Assembly: GCF_004363305.1 (NCBI RefSeq)
Contig: NZ_SNZA01000004.1
Span: forward strand, 248,001 to 312,000
DNA length: 64,000 nucleotides
Source: Marinomonas communis
GTDB taxonomy: Bacteria > Pseudomonadota > Gammaproteobacteria > Pseudomonadales > Marinomonadaceae
Direction of reading: 5' to 3'
The translations under genes were made by a program, and so were the position numbers. This document shows, piece after piece, positions 35,342-44,500 of this stretch (positions are counted from its first letter, which is position 1; each line of letters begins with the position of its first letter). The notes under the pieces were generated by a model. That model was not told the origin of the DNA. It made no database searches and saw nothing but the letters and a program-made list of their open reading frames with translations.

Positions 35342-35788
35342 ATGTCAGAATTGAAAAAATTGATCTCCGATACTCTTAAAACATCTATGCGTGCCAAAGA
35401 AAAAGAGCGCGTTACCATCATTCGTTCTATCCAAGCTGAAATCAAACGTGTAGAAGTTGATGAACGTATCGAAGTGGAAGATGATCGCGTATTGGCAATT
35501 CTGGATAAGATGGTTAAACAGCGTAAAGACTCTTTCCAACAGTTCACTGACGGTGGCCGTGAAGATCTAGCGGAAATCGAAAAGAAAGAGATGGACGTTA
35601 TTGCAGAATTCTTACCGCAACAACTTACCGAGGAAGAAGTAACCGACATCGTCAAAGCAGCCATTGCTGAAACAGGCGCCACCAGCATGCAGCAAATGGG
35701 AGCTGTAATGGCAATTGTTAAACCACAGGTTCAAGGCCGTGGTGACATGTCAGTTGTTAGCAAACAAGTTAAAGCGCTACTAGGTTAA
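35342..35788 (+). CDS. yqeY: GatB/YqeY domain-containing protein
   Basis: A 148-residue all-helical YqeY protein, related to the tail domain of the GatB amidotransferase subunit. It has family segments MRAKEKERVTIIRSIQAEIKR in outline, ILDKMVKQRKDS, IAEFLPQQLTEEEV and GRGDMSVVSKQVKALLG (near C-terminus). It regularly lies between rpsU and dnaG. A tRNA-related role is assumed from GatB; its own activity is unknown. GAGGAAG precedes the ATG. Confidence 0.92.
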   Translation: MSELKKLISDTLKTSMRAKEKERVTIIRSIQAEIKRVEVDERIEVEDDRVLAILDKMVKQRKDSFQQFTDGGREDLAEIEKKEMDVIAEFLPQQLTEEEVTDIVKAAIAETGATSMQQMGAVMAIVKPQVQGRGDMSVVSKQVKALLG

Positions 35789-35798
35789 TACCAAGACC

Positions 35799-37826
35799 AT
35801 GGCGGGACGCATACCGGATCAATTCATTGATGAGCTATTGGCTCGCACCGACATCACAGATGTGGTTGCGTCTCGTATCACCTTAAAAAAGACCGGCCAA
35901 AACTACTCCGCTCTTTGTCCGTTTCATAACGAAAAATCCCCTTCTTTTAGCCTTAATCCAAATAAGCAGTTTTACTACTGCTTTGGTTGTGGTGCGGGTG
36001 GCAATGCCATCTCCTTTGTCATGGAGCACGACCATCTAGATTTCGTTGAAGCGATTGAAGTACTGGCCAAAGACGCGGGTATGGAAGTACCACGTGAACA
36101 AGGCGTTCCAGACCGTTATGAGCAAAACAGTGAATTACTCAAGCGTTTAAGTGAGTGCGCGACCTACTTCCAAGAGCAACTCACCCAAAGCCCACACAAA
36201 GACAAAGCACGCCATTACCTAGCCAATGAACGCGGCTTAACAGGGCAAATTGCTAAAGTTTACGGCCTTGGTTTTGCGCCACCAGGCTGGGACAATTTAC
36301 TGAAAAAGCTGGGCACACGTGCCGAGCAACAAGAGCAGCTACTGCAAGGCGGTATGCTGATCGAAAAGAAAGAACAGGCAGGACATTACTACGATCGTTT
36401 TCGTGATCGCATCATGTTCCCGATTCGGGACACTCGCGGTCGCGTCATCGCCTTTGGTGGGCGAGCTTTTGGTGATGAGAAGCCAAAGTATTTAAACTCA
36501 CCAGAAACCCCTGTTTTCCATAAAAACCTTGAGCTCTATGGTCTTTATGAAGCCAAGCAAAATACCACAACGCTAGACCATATCATCGTTGTGGAAGGCT
36601 ACATGGATGTTATCGTACTGGCACAGTACGGTATCACCAATGCCGTGGCGACTCTTGGCACTTCGGTAAACAGCCAACACTTCAAAAAACTGTTCAAACT
36701 GGTCGATAAAGTCACACTCTGTTTTGATGGCGACAAAGCCGGTCGCGCGGCCGCCATCCGCGGATTAGAAGCGACGCTTCCAGTTATCCAGAATGGTAAG
36801 CAGGTGCGCTTCTTATTCTTACCGGAAGGAGAAGACCCAGACTCACTGGTTCGTAAAGAAGGCGCCGAAGGCTTCCAGAATCTATTAGAAGATTCCTCTT
36901 CCCTAGCGCACGTGTTGTTTGAGCACGCACGTTCTTTGGTGACTTTGGCCGATGAAGAAGGCGAAGCACAGTTTACCCAGAATGCAATGTCACTTATTCA
37001 AAGCATTCCAGCGGAAGCAACCTTACGTTCATTATTAATCAAGCAGTTATCAGAGCAGTCAGGTCTGAGCTCAGACACATTAGCTGCAGCGGCCCCAGCA
37101 ACAAAACAATACGACCATTCACAGCCAAGCCAATACGCCCCGCAAGCCTCTGACAACAATCATTACGATGATTATGGCTATGATCAAATGGACGATGGCT
37201 ATGCACCACATGGCTACGATGATGCGGGCTACCAGCCCTACCCTGACGATGGTCAAATGGTGCCTACTCAAACAGCACAGACCAAAAAGCCAGGCTTTAA
37301 CAACAAAGGCTTTAAGGGCAAGAAGGGACAAGGCCAATGGAAAGGAAAGGGTAAGTGGCAAGACCAAGAAACCTTTGCCCCACTCTCTATGCAGCCTAAA
37401 TTAGGACGGATTGCTCATGCCACTTTATGTCTACTGATGCATCCAGCCATTGCTCAAGAAGTGGATGTCCCAGACCCACTGTTGTCAGGTGAAACACCTG
37501 ATCGCCAAGCTTTTAGTCGTGTTTGGCGTTATTTCTCTAAGCACCCAAGTCACAATACTGGCCACTTCCTTGTTCAAGAGAAAAATCAGGCCTTACTTGA
37601 TACTGTCTACGCCCTATTAAATCATCCTGACGCCACGACGAAACAAAAAATCGTCAACGCAAAACAGGAAGTTGAGGACTGGATTACACTGCAATCTGAA
37701 GCCTTAGGATTAAATTCTAGTATCCAACGGTTGAAAAGCCGTGGTAATGACGCCATAAACAATCCTGAAACACAGCAAGAACTCCGTGCTTTAATGGAAC
37801 AGTTGCGCAGAAAGAAATCAAAATGA
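35799..37826 (+). CDS. dnaG: DNA primase
   Basis: DnaG lays down RNA primers for replication. The 675-residue protein has the N-terminal CHC2 zinc finger (C40, H43, C61, C64), the RNA polymerase/TOPRIM core with VEGYMDV and FDGDKAGRAA (about residues 260-320), and a C-terminal DnaB-binding helical domain (about 525-675). It is longer than E. coli DnaG (581) because of an unusual linker at about residues 437-523 that is rich in Tyr, Asp, Gly and Gln, then Lys, Gly and Trp. It follows yqeY by 10 bp. Confidence 0.97.
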   Translation: MAGRIPDQFIDELLARTDITDVVASRITLKKTGQNYSALCPFHNEKSPSFSLNPNKQFYYCFGCGAGGNAISFVMEHDHLDFVEAIEVLAKDAGMEVPREQGVPDRYEQNSELLKRLSECATYFQEQLTQSPHKDKARHYLANERGLTGQIAKVYGLGFAPPGWDNLLKKLGTRAEQQEQLLQGGMLIEKKEQAGHYYDRFRDRIMFPIRDTRGRVIAFGGRAFGDEKPKYLNSPETPVFHKNLELYGLYEAKQNTTTLDHIIVVEGYMDVIVLAQYGITNAVATLGTSVNSQHFKKLFKLVDKVTLCFDGDKAGRAAAIRGLEATLPVIQNGKQVRFLFLPEGEDPDSLVRKEGAEGFQNLLEDSSSLAHVLFEHARSLVTLADEEGEAQFTQNAMSLIQSIPAEATLRSLLIKQLSEQSGLSSDTLAAAAPATKQYDHSQPSQYAPQASDNNHYDDYGYDQMDDGYAPHGYDDAGYQPYPDDGQMVPTQTAQTKKPGFNNKGFKGKKGQGQWKGKGKWQDQETFAPLSMQPKLGRIAHATLCLLMHPAIAQEVDVPDPLLSGETPDRQAFSRVWRYFSKHPSHNTGHFLVQEKNQALLDTVYALLNHPDATTKQKIVNAKQEVEDWITLQSEALGLNSSIQRLKSRGNDAINNPETQQELRALMEQLRRKKSK

Positions 37827-37939
37827 TTGACTAATTATTGCCCAATTGTCGAGAGAATATCTGGATAAAATCCAAGTTTTTTGTTATAATACGCGGCTTG
37901 CTAATCTCCCAAACGAATTTCTAAACGATAGGTTGTCGA

Positions 37940-39781
37940 ATGCCAGACACTCAACAGTCACGTCTTAAAGAGCTGATCGCCAAAGGTAAAGAACAAGGTT
38001 ATTTAACTTTTGCCGAAGTTAATGACCACCTACCTGATGACCTTTCTGACCCAGAGCAGGTTGAAGAAATCATTGCCATGATTAATGACATGGGCATCGT
38101 GGTTTCTGAATACGCGCCTGATAAAGAAAGCCTTCTGATGGAAGAAGGTGATTCAACAGATGATGATGCTGCAGAAGAAGCAGCCGCGGCACTAGCCGCA
38201 GTAGAAGGTGATGTGACCCGCACCACCGACCCTGTACGAATGTACATGCGTGAAATGGGTACCGTTGAACTGCTTACTCGCGCTGGAGAGATCGCTATCG
38301 CGAAGCGTATCGAAGAAGGTACTCGTGAAGTGATGGCGGCATTGTCGTACTTCCCTGGTGCGGTAGATTTACTACTCGACACTTACGACAGAACACTGGA
38401 AGAAGAAGGTCGCTTGAGCGATATCTTCAGTGGCTTTATCGATGGCGATGGTGAAGAGCCAGTTTTCGAAGAGCTTGAAGAAAGCGTTGAAGAAGAAGTC
38501 GAAGAAGACAGCGATGACGACTCTGACGGCGATGACGACAGCGATGACGATGAAAGCGAAACAGAAAGCGGTCCAGATCCAGAGGAAACTGCATTACGTT
38601 TTGGTGAAATCCGTCGTGTGTACAAAGAACTTCTAGTTCTGCTTGAGCAACATGAGCGCGGTACGCCAGAAGTGGCGGCTAAGCAAGAAGAGCTAAGCAT
38701 CATGTTTGCACCGATCAAGCTAGCACCAAAACTGTTTGATGATCTAATCGATCGTATCCGTTCTCGCATGGACAAACTGCGTGAGCAAGAGCGTTTGATC
38801 ATGCAACTTTGTGTGCGCAAAGCAATGATGCCTCGTACAGAATTCTTGAAGCGTTTCCCTAACAATGAAACGAACCCTAACTGGATTCAAGAGTGCATTG
38901 ATTCAGGTGCATCATACGCTGATGGCCTTCGTGAAAACGAAGCAGAATTTATGCGTTGCCAGCGTAAACTACGCGGCATCGAAAAAGACACTGGCTTATC
39001 AGTGGCTGAATTGAAAGAAATCAACCGTCGTATTTCTATCGGTGAGACACGTGCTCGTCGTGCTAAGAAAGAAATGGTTGAAGCAAACTTACGTCTGGTT
39101 ATCTCGATCGCTAAGAAATACACCAACCGTGGTCTACAGTTCTTGGACTTGATCCAAGAAGGTAACATCGGTCTGATGAAAGCAGTAGATAAGTTCGAAT
39201 ACCGTCGTGGTTACAAGTTCTCGACCTACGCAACTTGGTGGATCCGTCAGGCCATCACGCGTTCGATTGCTGACCAAGCACGTACCATTCGTATTCCTGT
39301 GCATATGATTGAAACGATCAACAAGTTGAACCGTATCTCTCGTCAAATGCTTCAGGAAATGGGCCGTGAAGCGACGCCAGAAGAGTTGGCTGTGCGTATG
39401 GACATGCCAGAAGACAAGATCCGTAAAGTACTGAAGATCGCTAAAGAGCCGATCTCTATGGAAACACCAATCGGCGATGATGAAGATTCGCACCTAGGTG
39501 ATTTCATCGAGGACGATGGCGCAGTATCACCAAGTGACACCGCAACTATCGAAGGTCTAAAAGAATCAACGACTATGGTTCTTGCAGGTCTAACCGCTCG
39601 TGAAGCAAAAGTACTGCGCATGCGTTTCGGTATCGACATGAACACTGACCACACTCTTGAAGAAGTGGGTAAGCAGTTCGACGTAACTCGTGAGCGTATT
39701 CGTCAGATCGAGGCTAAGGCTCTGCGCAAACTGCGCCACCCAAGCCGCTCTGAGCATCTACGTAGCTTCCTAGACGAGTAA
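37940..39781 (+). CDS. rpoD: RNA polymerase primary sigma factor (sigma-70)
   Basis: A 613-residue RpoD with region 1.1 at the N-terminus ([20 protein letters not shown]), region 1.2 ([18 protein letters not shown]), a non-conserved region, region 2 ([26 protein letters not shown] in part, [10 protein letters not shown]), region 3 and region 4 with the -35-binding helix ([11 protein letters not shown]). Residues about 172-217 of the non-conserved region form a very acidic Asp/Glu/Ser tract. A TATAAT lies upstream at about 37884, within the 113-bp gap after dnaG, as in the separate rpoD promoters of other species. Confidence 0.98.
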   Translation: MPDTQQSRLKELIAKGKEQGYLTFAEVNDHLPDDLSDPEQVEEIIAMINDMGIVVSEYAPDKESLLMEEGDSTDDDAAEEAAAALAAVEGDVTRTTDPVRMYMREMGTVELLTRAGEIAIAKRIEEGTREVMAALSYFPGAVDLLLDTYDRTLEEEGRLSDIFSGFIDGDGEEPVFEELEESVEEEVEEDSDDDSDGDDDSDDDESETESGPDPEETALRFGEIRRVYKELLVLLEQHERGTPEVAAKQEELSIMFAPIKLAPKLFDDLIDRIRSRMDKLREQERLIMQLCVRKAMMPRTEFLKRFPNNETNPNWIQECIDSGASYADGLRENEAEFMRCQRKLRGIEKDTGLSVAELKEINRRISIGETRARRAKKEMVEANLRLVISIAKKYTNRGLQFLDLIQEGNIGLMKAVDKFEYRRGYKFSTYATWWIRQAITRSIADQARTIRIPVHMIETINKLNRISRQMLQEMGREATPEELAVRMDMPEDKIRKVLKIAKEPISMETPIGDDEDSHLGDFIEDDGAVSPSDTATIEGLKESTTMVLAGLTAREAKVLRMRFGIDMNTDHTLEEVGKQFDVTRERIRQIEAKALRKLRHPSRSEHLRSFLDE

Positions 39782-39806
39782 TTTTTTACTCTCGCAAAAG
39801 CATATT

Positions 39807-39842
39807 AAAAGCCCCAATCGTTATTGCGATTGGGGCTTTTTT
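39807..39842 (+). terminator. Rho-independent terminator after rpoD
   Basis: GCCCCAATCG (39811-39820) and CGATTGGGGC (39827-39836) form a 10-bp stem with a 6-nt loop, followed by six T residues. The A run on its left allows partial function in reverse. Confidence 0.95.
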
Positions 39843-40001
39843 ATTGGCCATCACTTTGTATAAATTTGTTGTGCTACTTAGCGCTTGTCGCATTTTTGTC
39901 ATACACTCAAAATACTCTCAAATGAAACGGAGGCACTTCCTGATAAGAATATAAGTACACAGTGAATGGATTTTTATCTCTATATAGAGGAGAGAAGTAC
40001 T

Positions 40002-41399
40002 ATGGAAAAGATCTATGTGTTAGATACCAACGTTTTACTTCATGACCCAATGGCCATTTACGCCTTTGCGGAACACAAAGTCGTCATCCCTATGACGGTG
40101 CTCGAAGAGTTGGACGAGATAAAGGATCGTAGAGATAAAGACGTCAGCCGAGAAGCACGCCTAGCCATCAACATCATTGATAAAATCGTCGGGGATGCCA
40201 GCCCAAAAGAATTGCAAAATGGCGTTCCAATTCATTCCCCAGATTGCGAACAAATCAGTAAAGGCAATGGCACTCTGGCCATTTATCCAGACCAACAAAT
40301 CACGCAACTGGACAATGTCCCCTTCTTAAATGGCAATCATAATCACGCCAACGACAATCGCATTATTAACGTTGCACTAAGTCTTCAAGCCACCAACCCA
40401 AGAGCCAGCGCCTGCCTTGTGACCAAAGACATCAACATGCGTATTAAAGCCAAAGGTTCAGGCTTAGAGCGCGTAGAAGATTATCGCAAAGACAAAGTGC
40501 TAGACGACGTTGACCTACTGAACAAAGGTTACGTCAGTGTTGAAGGACACTTCTGGGATAATATTTCCAATGTCTCTACAGAAACCCACGGCGTTCATAC
40601 GGTCCATAAGATTTCCAAAGCAGAGCTTCCAGAAGAGCTTTATTTAAATATGTTCGTGATAGACGACGATGAGTTCAGTGGCTTTGTAGTGAATATTGAT
40701 GACAACCACGTGTACTTACTCGATATTAATCGCTCAAGCTTAATGCACCAATCTTTCTGGGGCATCACTCCTCGTAATCTAGAACAAGCCATGGCGTTTT
40801 ATCTTCTGCGTCACGACAACAGTGACATGATGATTATGACGGGGCCGGCAGGCTCTGGTAAGACACTGTTAGCGCTTGCTTATGGTCTTCATGTGACCAT
40901 GGAAGAAAAACGCTTTAATAAAATTATCGTCGCGCGCTCTACACCGCCTTTAGCCGAAGACATTGGTTTCTTACCCGGAACCGAGGAAGAGAAAATGGCT
41001 CCTTGGCTGGCAGCTTTTGACGATAACCTTGAAATTCTGCACGGAAGCGATGAGCACGCCGTCAGCAGCATTGACTACGTCAAACAAAAAGCCAACATCC
41101 AGTTCAAATCCCTAAACTTTATGCGTGGCCGTTCATTCAATAACGCGTTAATCATTGTCGATGAGGCTCAAGGCCTAACGCAGTTTCAGTTGAAATCCAT
41201 CGTCACTCGTGTGGGAGCGAACTCAAAAATCATCGTTTTGGGCAACCTTGCCCAAATTGATAATAAATACATCACCCCACTTACCTCAGGTTTAACCTAT
41301 TTGGTAGAACGTTGTAAGGCCTTTAAATACACCAGTATCATGCATGTGAATGGCATCGAACGAAGCCGTTTGGCAGAATTTGCCGAAGAGAATTTATAA
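40002..41399 (+). CDS. PIN domain / PhoH-family ATPase
   Basis: A 465-residue protein joining an N-terminal PIN nuclease-like domain (about residues 1-150, starting KIYVLDTNVLLHDP, with acidic residues at conserved positions) to a C-terminal PhoH ATPase domain. The ATPase has Walker A GPAGSGKT near residue 281 and Walker B IIVDEAQ. Proteins of this PhoH2/YlaK type are linked to RNA unwinding and cleavage. The ATG at 40002 has a GGAG; the frame upstream from 39966 is rejected. It is a single-gene unit between two terminators. Confidence 0.92.
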   Translation: MEKIYVLDTNVLLHDPMAIYAFAEHKVVIPMTVLEELDEIKDRRDKDVSREARLAINIIDKIVGDASPKELQNGVPIHSPDCEQISKGNGTLAIYPDQQITQLDNVPFLNGNHNHANDNRIINVALSLQATNPRASACLVTKDINMRIKAKGSGLERVEDYRKDKVLDDVDLLNKGYVSVEGHFWDNISNVSTETHGVHTVHKISKAELPEELYLNMFVIDDDEFSGFVVNIDDNHVYLLDINRSSLMHQSFWGITPRNLEQAMAFYLLRHDNSDMMIMTGPAGSGKTLLALAYGLHVTMEEKRFNKIIVARSTPPLAEDIGFLPGTEEEKMAPWLAAFDDNLEILHGSDEHAVSSIDYVKQKANIQFKSLNFMRGRSFNNALIIVDEAQGLTQFQLKSIVTRVGANSKIIVLGNLAQIDNKYITPLTSGLTYLVERCKAFKYTSIMHVNGIERSRLAEFAEENL

Positions 41400-41432
41400 A
41401 CTCTCATTGGGATCATCAAATCAACAGGCAAC

Positions 41433-41458
41433 AAAAAGCGGCTAAAAAGCCGCTTTTT
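41433..41458. terminator. Bidirectional terminator after the PhoH gene
   Basis: AAAAAGCGGCT and AGCCGCTTTTT pair around an AAAA loop, so both strands end in T runs. It serves the PhoH gene and the convergent flavin reductase gene. Confidence 0.93.
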
Positions 41459-41503
41459 CATACCCTAAACACCGCTACTGTAAAGCTCACAACGACTAAA
41501 TCA

Positions 41504-42037
41504 TTAACCTAGTGTCGCTAGGATGTCTTTTAGTTTTGCAGACAACTCTTCGTTGACCAAAACACCTTGATCCGTATCGAAGTTGTCGTTAAATGAAGGC
41601 ACGGACAAGCTACCTTTTAAATCCATTGCGAAGAAGCCCGCTGAGTTCACCGCGCCCGCCAACACGTTTCCAGCACCACCAGGTCCTGGAGACGTTGCCA
41701 ATAAAACGGTTGGTTTGTTTTGGTATACCTTCATATCGATTCGAGACGCCCAGTCAAATAAGTTCTTGTACACTGCGGCATAAGAACCGTTGTGCTCGGC
41801 AAATGAAATCAGCACTGCATCCGCTGCACCAATTTTATCGAAGAACTGTTGAGCCAACGGATGCATACCGTTTTCCGTCTGGCGCTCGATACTGTAGAGC
41901 GGTAATTCGTAATCGTTTAGATCCAGCACTTCAACTTCAGCACCCGTATTTTGCGCCACGATGTTGGCTGCGTGAGTCACTAGTTGTTTGTTGATTGATG
42001 CTTTGTGGTTCGTTGCAGCAAAGGCTAATACTTTCAC
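41504..42037 (-). CDS. NADPH-dependent FMN reductase-like flavoprotein
   Basis: A 177-residue flavodoxin-fold protein of the NADPH-dependent FMN reductase family (ChrR/YieF/azoreductase relatives). It shows the FMN-phosphate region AATNHKASINKQL, ADAVLISFAEHNGSYAAVYKN and LLATSPGPGGA. I chose the GTG at 42037, preceded by GAGGGA at 7 nt, because the frame upstream to 42121 is not family-like. It may reduce quinones, azo dyes or metals. It is a single-gene unit. Confidence 0.85.
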   Translation of the reverse strand: MKVLAFAATNHKASINKQLVTHAANIVAQNTGAEVEVLDLNDYELPLYSIERQTENGMHPLAQQFFDKIGAADAVLISFAEHNGSYAAVYKNLFDWASRIDMKVYQNKPTVLLATSPGPGGAGNVLAGAVNSAGFFAMDLKGSLSVPSFNDNFDTDQGVLVNEELSAKLKDILATLG

Positions 42038-42148
42038 AGGTAATCCCTCAGATGTGTTGTAAAAATAGTTATTAACAATGGACCTTAAACATAGCACGCT
42101 TTTAAGGATCAAATATGGCAAAAGAAAACCAGATAGTTAATGGATTAT

Positions 42149-42841
42149 TTACTTTAATGCAAAAGTAACCGCCGCACCCGCATGAATCTCAGTGGTATCA
42201 AACAACGGAGTATCTGTATCAGCCTGGGTGACCAGCATGCCAATTTCAGTGCATCCTAGTATCACCGCTTCAGCGCCCTGCTCTTTTAATGCTTCAATAA
42301 TGCGTAAGTATTCTGCTTTTGAGGCATTCGTTGTAATGCCAACGCATAGCTCTTGGAAGATCACTCGGTGAATCAGAGCTCGATCTTCTGCTTTGGGTAC
42401 CAATACTTCCAGATCGTGCTGCTCACTTAAACGGCCTTTATAAAAGTCTTGTTCCATAGTGAATGCGGTCCCCAGCAGCCCGACTCGTTTAACGCCTGCT
42501 TGCTTTAAAGCCTCACCGGTGGCATCTGCGATATGGATAAGTGGAATGGAAATCGCATCATCAATGTCCTCTGCCACTTTGTGCATGGTATTGGTACAAA
42601 TTAGCAGACAGTCCGCTCCCGCTGCTTCGACTCCTTGGGCAGCTTGAGCCAGTATCTCTCCTGCCTTGCGCCAGTCTCCGCTTTGTTGGCAGGCTTCAAT
42701 TTCAGCAAAATCCACACTATTCAGAACCAGCTTGGCAGAGTGAAGACCGCCTAGGGCTTCTTTCACACCCTCATTAATGGCCCGATAATATCCCTGTGTG
42801 CTTTCCCAGCTCATACCACCTAGTAATCCGATTGTTTTCAT
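42149..42841 (-). CDS. Aspartate/glutamate racemase family protein
   Basis: A 230-residue cofactor-independent amino-acid racemase of the RacX/YgeA type. It starts MKTIGLLGGMSWEST and carries both catalytic cysteines, one in LLICTNTMHKVA (near residue 83) and one in VILGCTEIGML (near 195). It is translationally coupled to the DUF1232 gene upstream by a 4-bp overlap. Family members racemise aspartate or other amino acids for the cell wall or for signalling. Specificity cannot be read here. Confidence 0.9.
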   Translation of the reverse strand: MKTIGLLGGMSWESTQGYYRAINEGVKEALGGLHSAKLVLNSVDFAEIEACQQSGDWRKAGEILAQAAQGVEAAGADCLLICTNTMHKVAEDIDDAISIPLIHIADATGEALKQAGVKRVGLLGTAFTMEQDFYKGRLSEQHDLEVLVPKAEDRALIHRVIFQELCVGITTNASKAEYLRIIEALKEQGAEAVILGCTEIGMLVTQADTDTPLFDTTEIHAGAAVTFALK

Positions 42842-43281
42842 TCTGACTCCGTTTCTCCCATTAATTGTTCCACTTTGACCTTAGCTTTTTCTTTGACACC
42901 CTCATCGATTAAAGAAGCCACGGCAATCAAGGCACTGCTGATCAAACTGATGTCATCACTGTAACCGAAAAATGGCGTCAAGTCGGGGATCACATCAATC
43001 GGCGTGAGCAGATACCCCAACGCCCCATAGATTGCTGCTTTTTGTGCCAGGGTACAGTCCTTATGTTGGGTGGCGTAATAGAGGCTGAATACTTTCTCTA
43101 ATCCCGCTCGTCCGATGCGATTAGCATAGCGTTTACATTTTTGCCAAAAGTTGAGCTCATCATATTTTACCGCATACTCTTGCGCTGCTTGCTCTAGAGA
43201 AATAGGTTCTTCGGCGATAAAGTCGCGATTCTTGTCCTTAGACTCTGCGCACTTTCGAAATTGAAATCGACTAAACTGCAT
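42838..43281 (-). CDS. DUF1232 (YkvA-type) membrane protein
   Basis: A 147-residue protein. The C-terminal half carries the DUF1232 signature LGYLLTPIDVIPDLTPFFGY within a hydrophobic hairpin (about residues 85-125), followed by an acidic tail. The start at 43281 sits 5 nt after a strong AGGAGG. The GTG at 43287 would leave no spacer. It is the first gene of a two-gene unit with the racemase. Function is unknown. Confidence 0.85.
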   Translation of the reverse strand: MQFSRFQFRKCAESKDKNRDFIAEEPISLEQAAQEYAVKYDELNFWQKCKRYANRIGRAGLEKVFSLYYATQHKDCTLAQKAAIYGALGYLLTPIDVIPDLTPFFGYSDDISLISSALIAVASLIDEGVKEKAKVKVEQLMGETESE

Positions 43282-43512
43282 AGCCACCTCCTATTTTTCG
43301 TTGATATATTCAGCCTGACATACTCTCTGTGAAAAGCCATAGATAAGCCTATCAATTCATAAATTAAGCCCGTTTTTTTCCTCATTTAACTCGGCATTAG
43401 AGTCCATTAAATCCGCCAAACCAAGCATGAAAATGGTATAATTTTCAGTCAATCAGAAGCCCCTAAGGACCCTCTTCCGCTTGGCTTTATTTTTTTCTTG
43501 GAAGGCCCGTCA

Positions 43513-44439
43513 ATGATTCCAAACCAGCTAAATATTTTTAACACGGTGGTGAAAAACGGCAGTTTCTCCAGTGCAGCAAGATTACTGGGCGTGTCTTCGG
43601 CCGCCATCAGTAAATCCATTTCGCAGCTTGAGAAAAACTTAGAATTGCGACTTTTCCATCGTTCTACTCACTCCCTCACCTTGACCGAAGACGGTCAGGA
43701 ACTCTACAAGCGCACCGGACATTTGATAGAGCAACTTGAGGATCAAATTCGTCTCAGTACCGACAAGCAAAAAGCCCCACATGGACGTTTGAAAGTGAAT
43801 CTTCCGGACAGTTTTGGACGCATGTTTGTACTGCCGTTAGTGCCTGATTTTCTGAAGAAGTACCCTGATATTGAGTTGGACTTAAAGTTTGACGACCGTA
43901 TGGGAGATCTCGTTAAAGAAGGAGCCGATGTTGGTATTGGTGTCTTAGGCAATATCGATAGTGCCCTGATTGCTAGGGAGTTTTACTCACTACAACCAGT
44001 ACTGGTAGCCAGTCGTGAATACATCAATAAATATGGCGAACCTAGCTGCCCGCAAGATCTGCTACAACACAACTGCATTGCCTACCGTTCAGACACCACT
44101 GGAAGAAAGAAAATCTGGAATTTTCGAATCGACGGTGAGCAAATTCAAATGGAACCGGAAGGCAACCTGATCGTCAACAACCTCTCTGCTGCCATGACCG
44201 CCGTGGAGATGGGTGTCGGTATTGCCGCCGTTGGCGTCGGCAATTATGAAACATGTCTAGAGCAAGGTGGTTTTCGTCGTATTTTGAAAGACTACGAAGC
44301 CGATCCAATCCGCGTCATGATTTACTATTCTTCACGACATTATCTACCTGCCAAAACCCGTGTGTTTATTGATTACATGCTGGCGAATGTAAAAGACCAG
44401 TGTCCTCATGAACTCGAAGATATGATTCACAATCTATAA
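43513..44439 (+). CDS. LysR-family transcriptional regulator
   Basis: A 308-residue LysR regulator with N-terminal winged HTH (NQLNIFNTVVKNGSFSSAAR, then a recognition helix in SSAAISKSISQLE) and a C-terminal effector-binding domain of the CrgA-like subgroup. The ATG at 43513 has GGAAGG at a suitable distance. It lies alone between the DUF1232 gene (divergent) and a terminator shared with the RND pump genes. Possible targets are its neighbours, but the sequence does not show which. Confidence 0.9.
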   Translation: MIPNQLNIFNTVVKNGSFSSAARLLGVSSAAISKSISQLEKNLELRLFHRSTHSLTLTEDGQELYKRTGHLIEQLEDQIRLSTDKQKAPHGRLKVNLPDSFGRMFVLPLVPDFLKKYPDIELDLKFDDRMGDLVKEGADVGIGVLGNIDSALIAREFYSLQPVLVASREYINKYGEPSCPQDLLQHNCIAYRSDTTGRKKIWNFRIDGEQIQMEPEGNLIVNNLSAAMTAVEMGVGIAAVGVGNYETCLEQGGFRRILKDYEADPIRVMIYYSSRHYLPAKTRVFIDYMLANVKDQCPHELEDMIHNL

Positions 44440-44443
44440 CAAA

Positions 44444-44476
44444 CAAAAGGGGGCTCCTAAATTGGAGCCCCCTTTT
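44444..44476. terminator. Bidirectional terminator, LysR gene / RND pump
   Basis: CAAAAGGGGGCTCC and GGAGCCCCCTTTTG form a long GC-rich stem around a 5-6-nt loop, with A and T flanks on either side. It lies between convergent genes. Confidence 0.93.
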
Positions 44477-44500
44477 GCAAAGTCGTCACTATTCTTTTGA

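Noticed and set aside
38383-38865. 160-residue minus-strand frame opposite rpoD
   Set aside because: Its long Ser runs are simply the antisense reading of the acidic Asp/Glu tract of RpoD.
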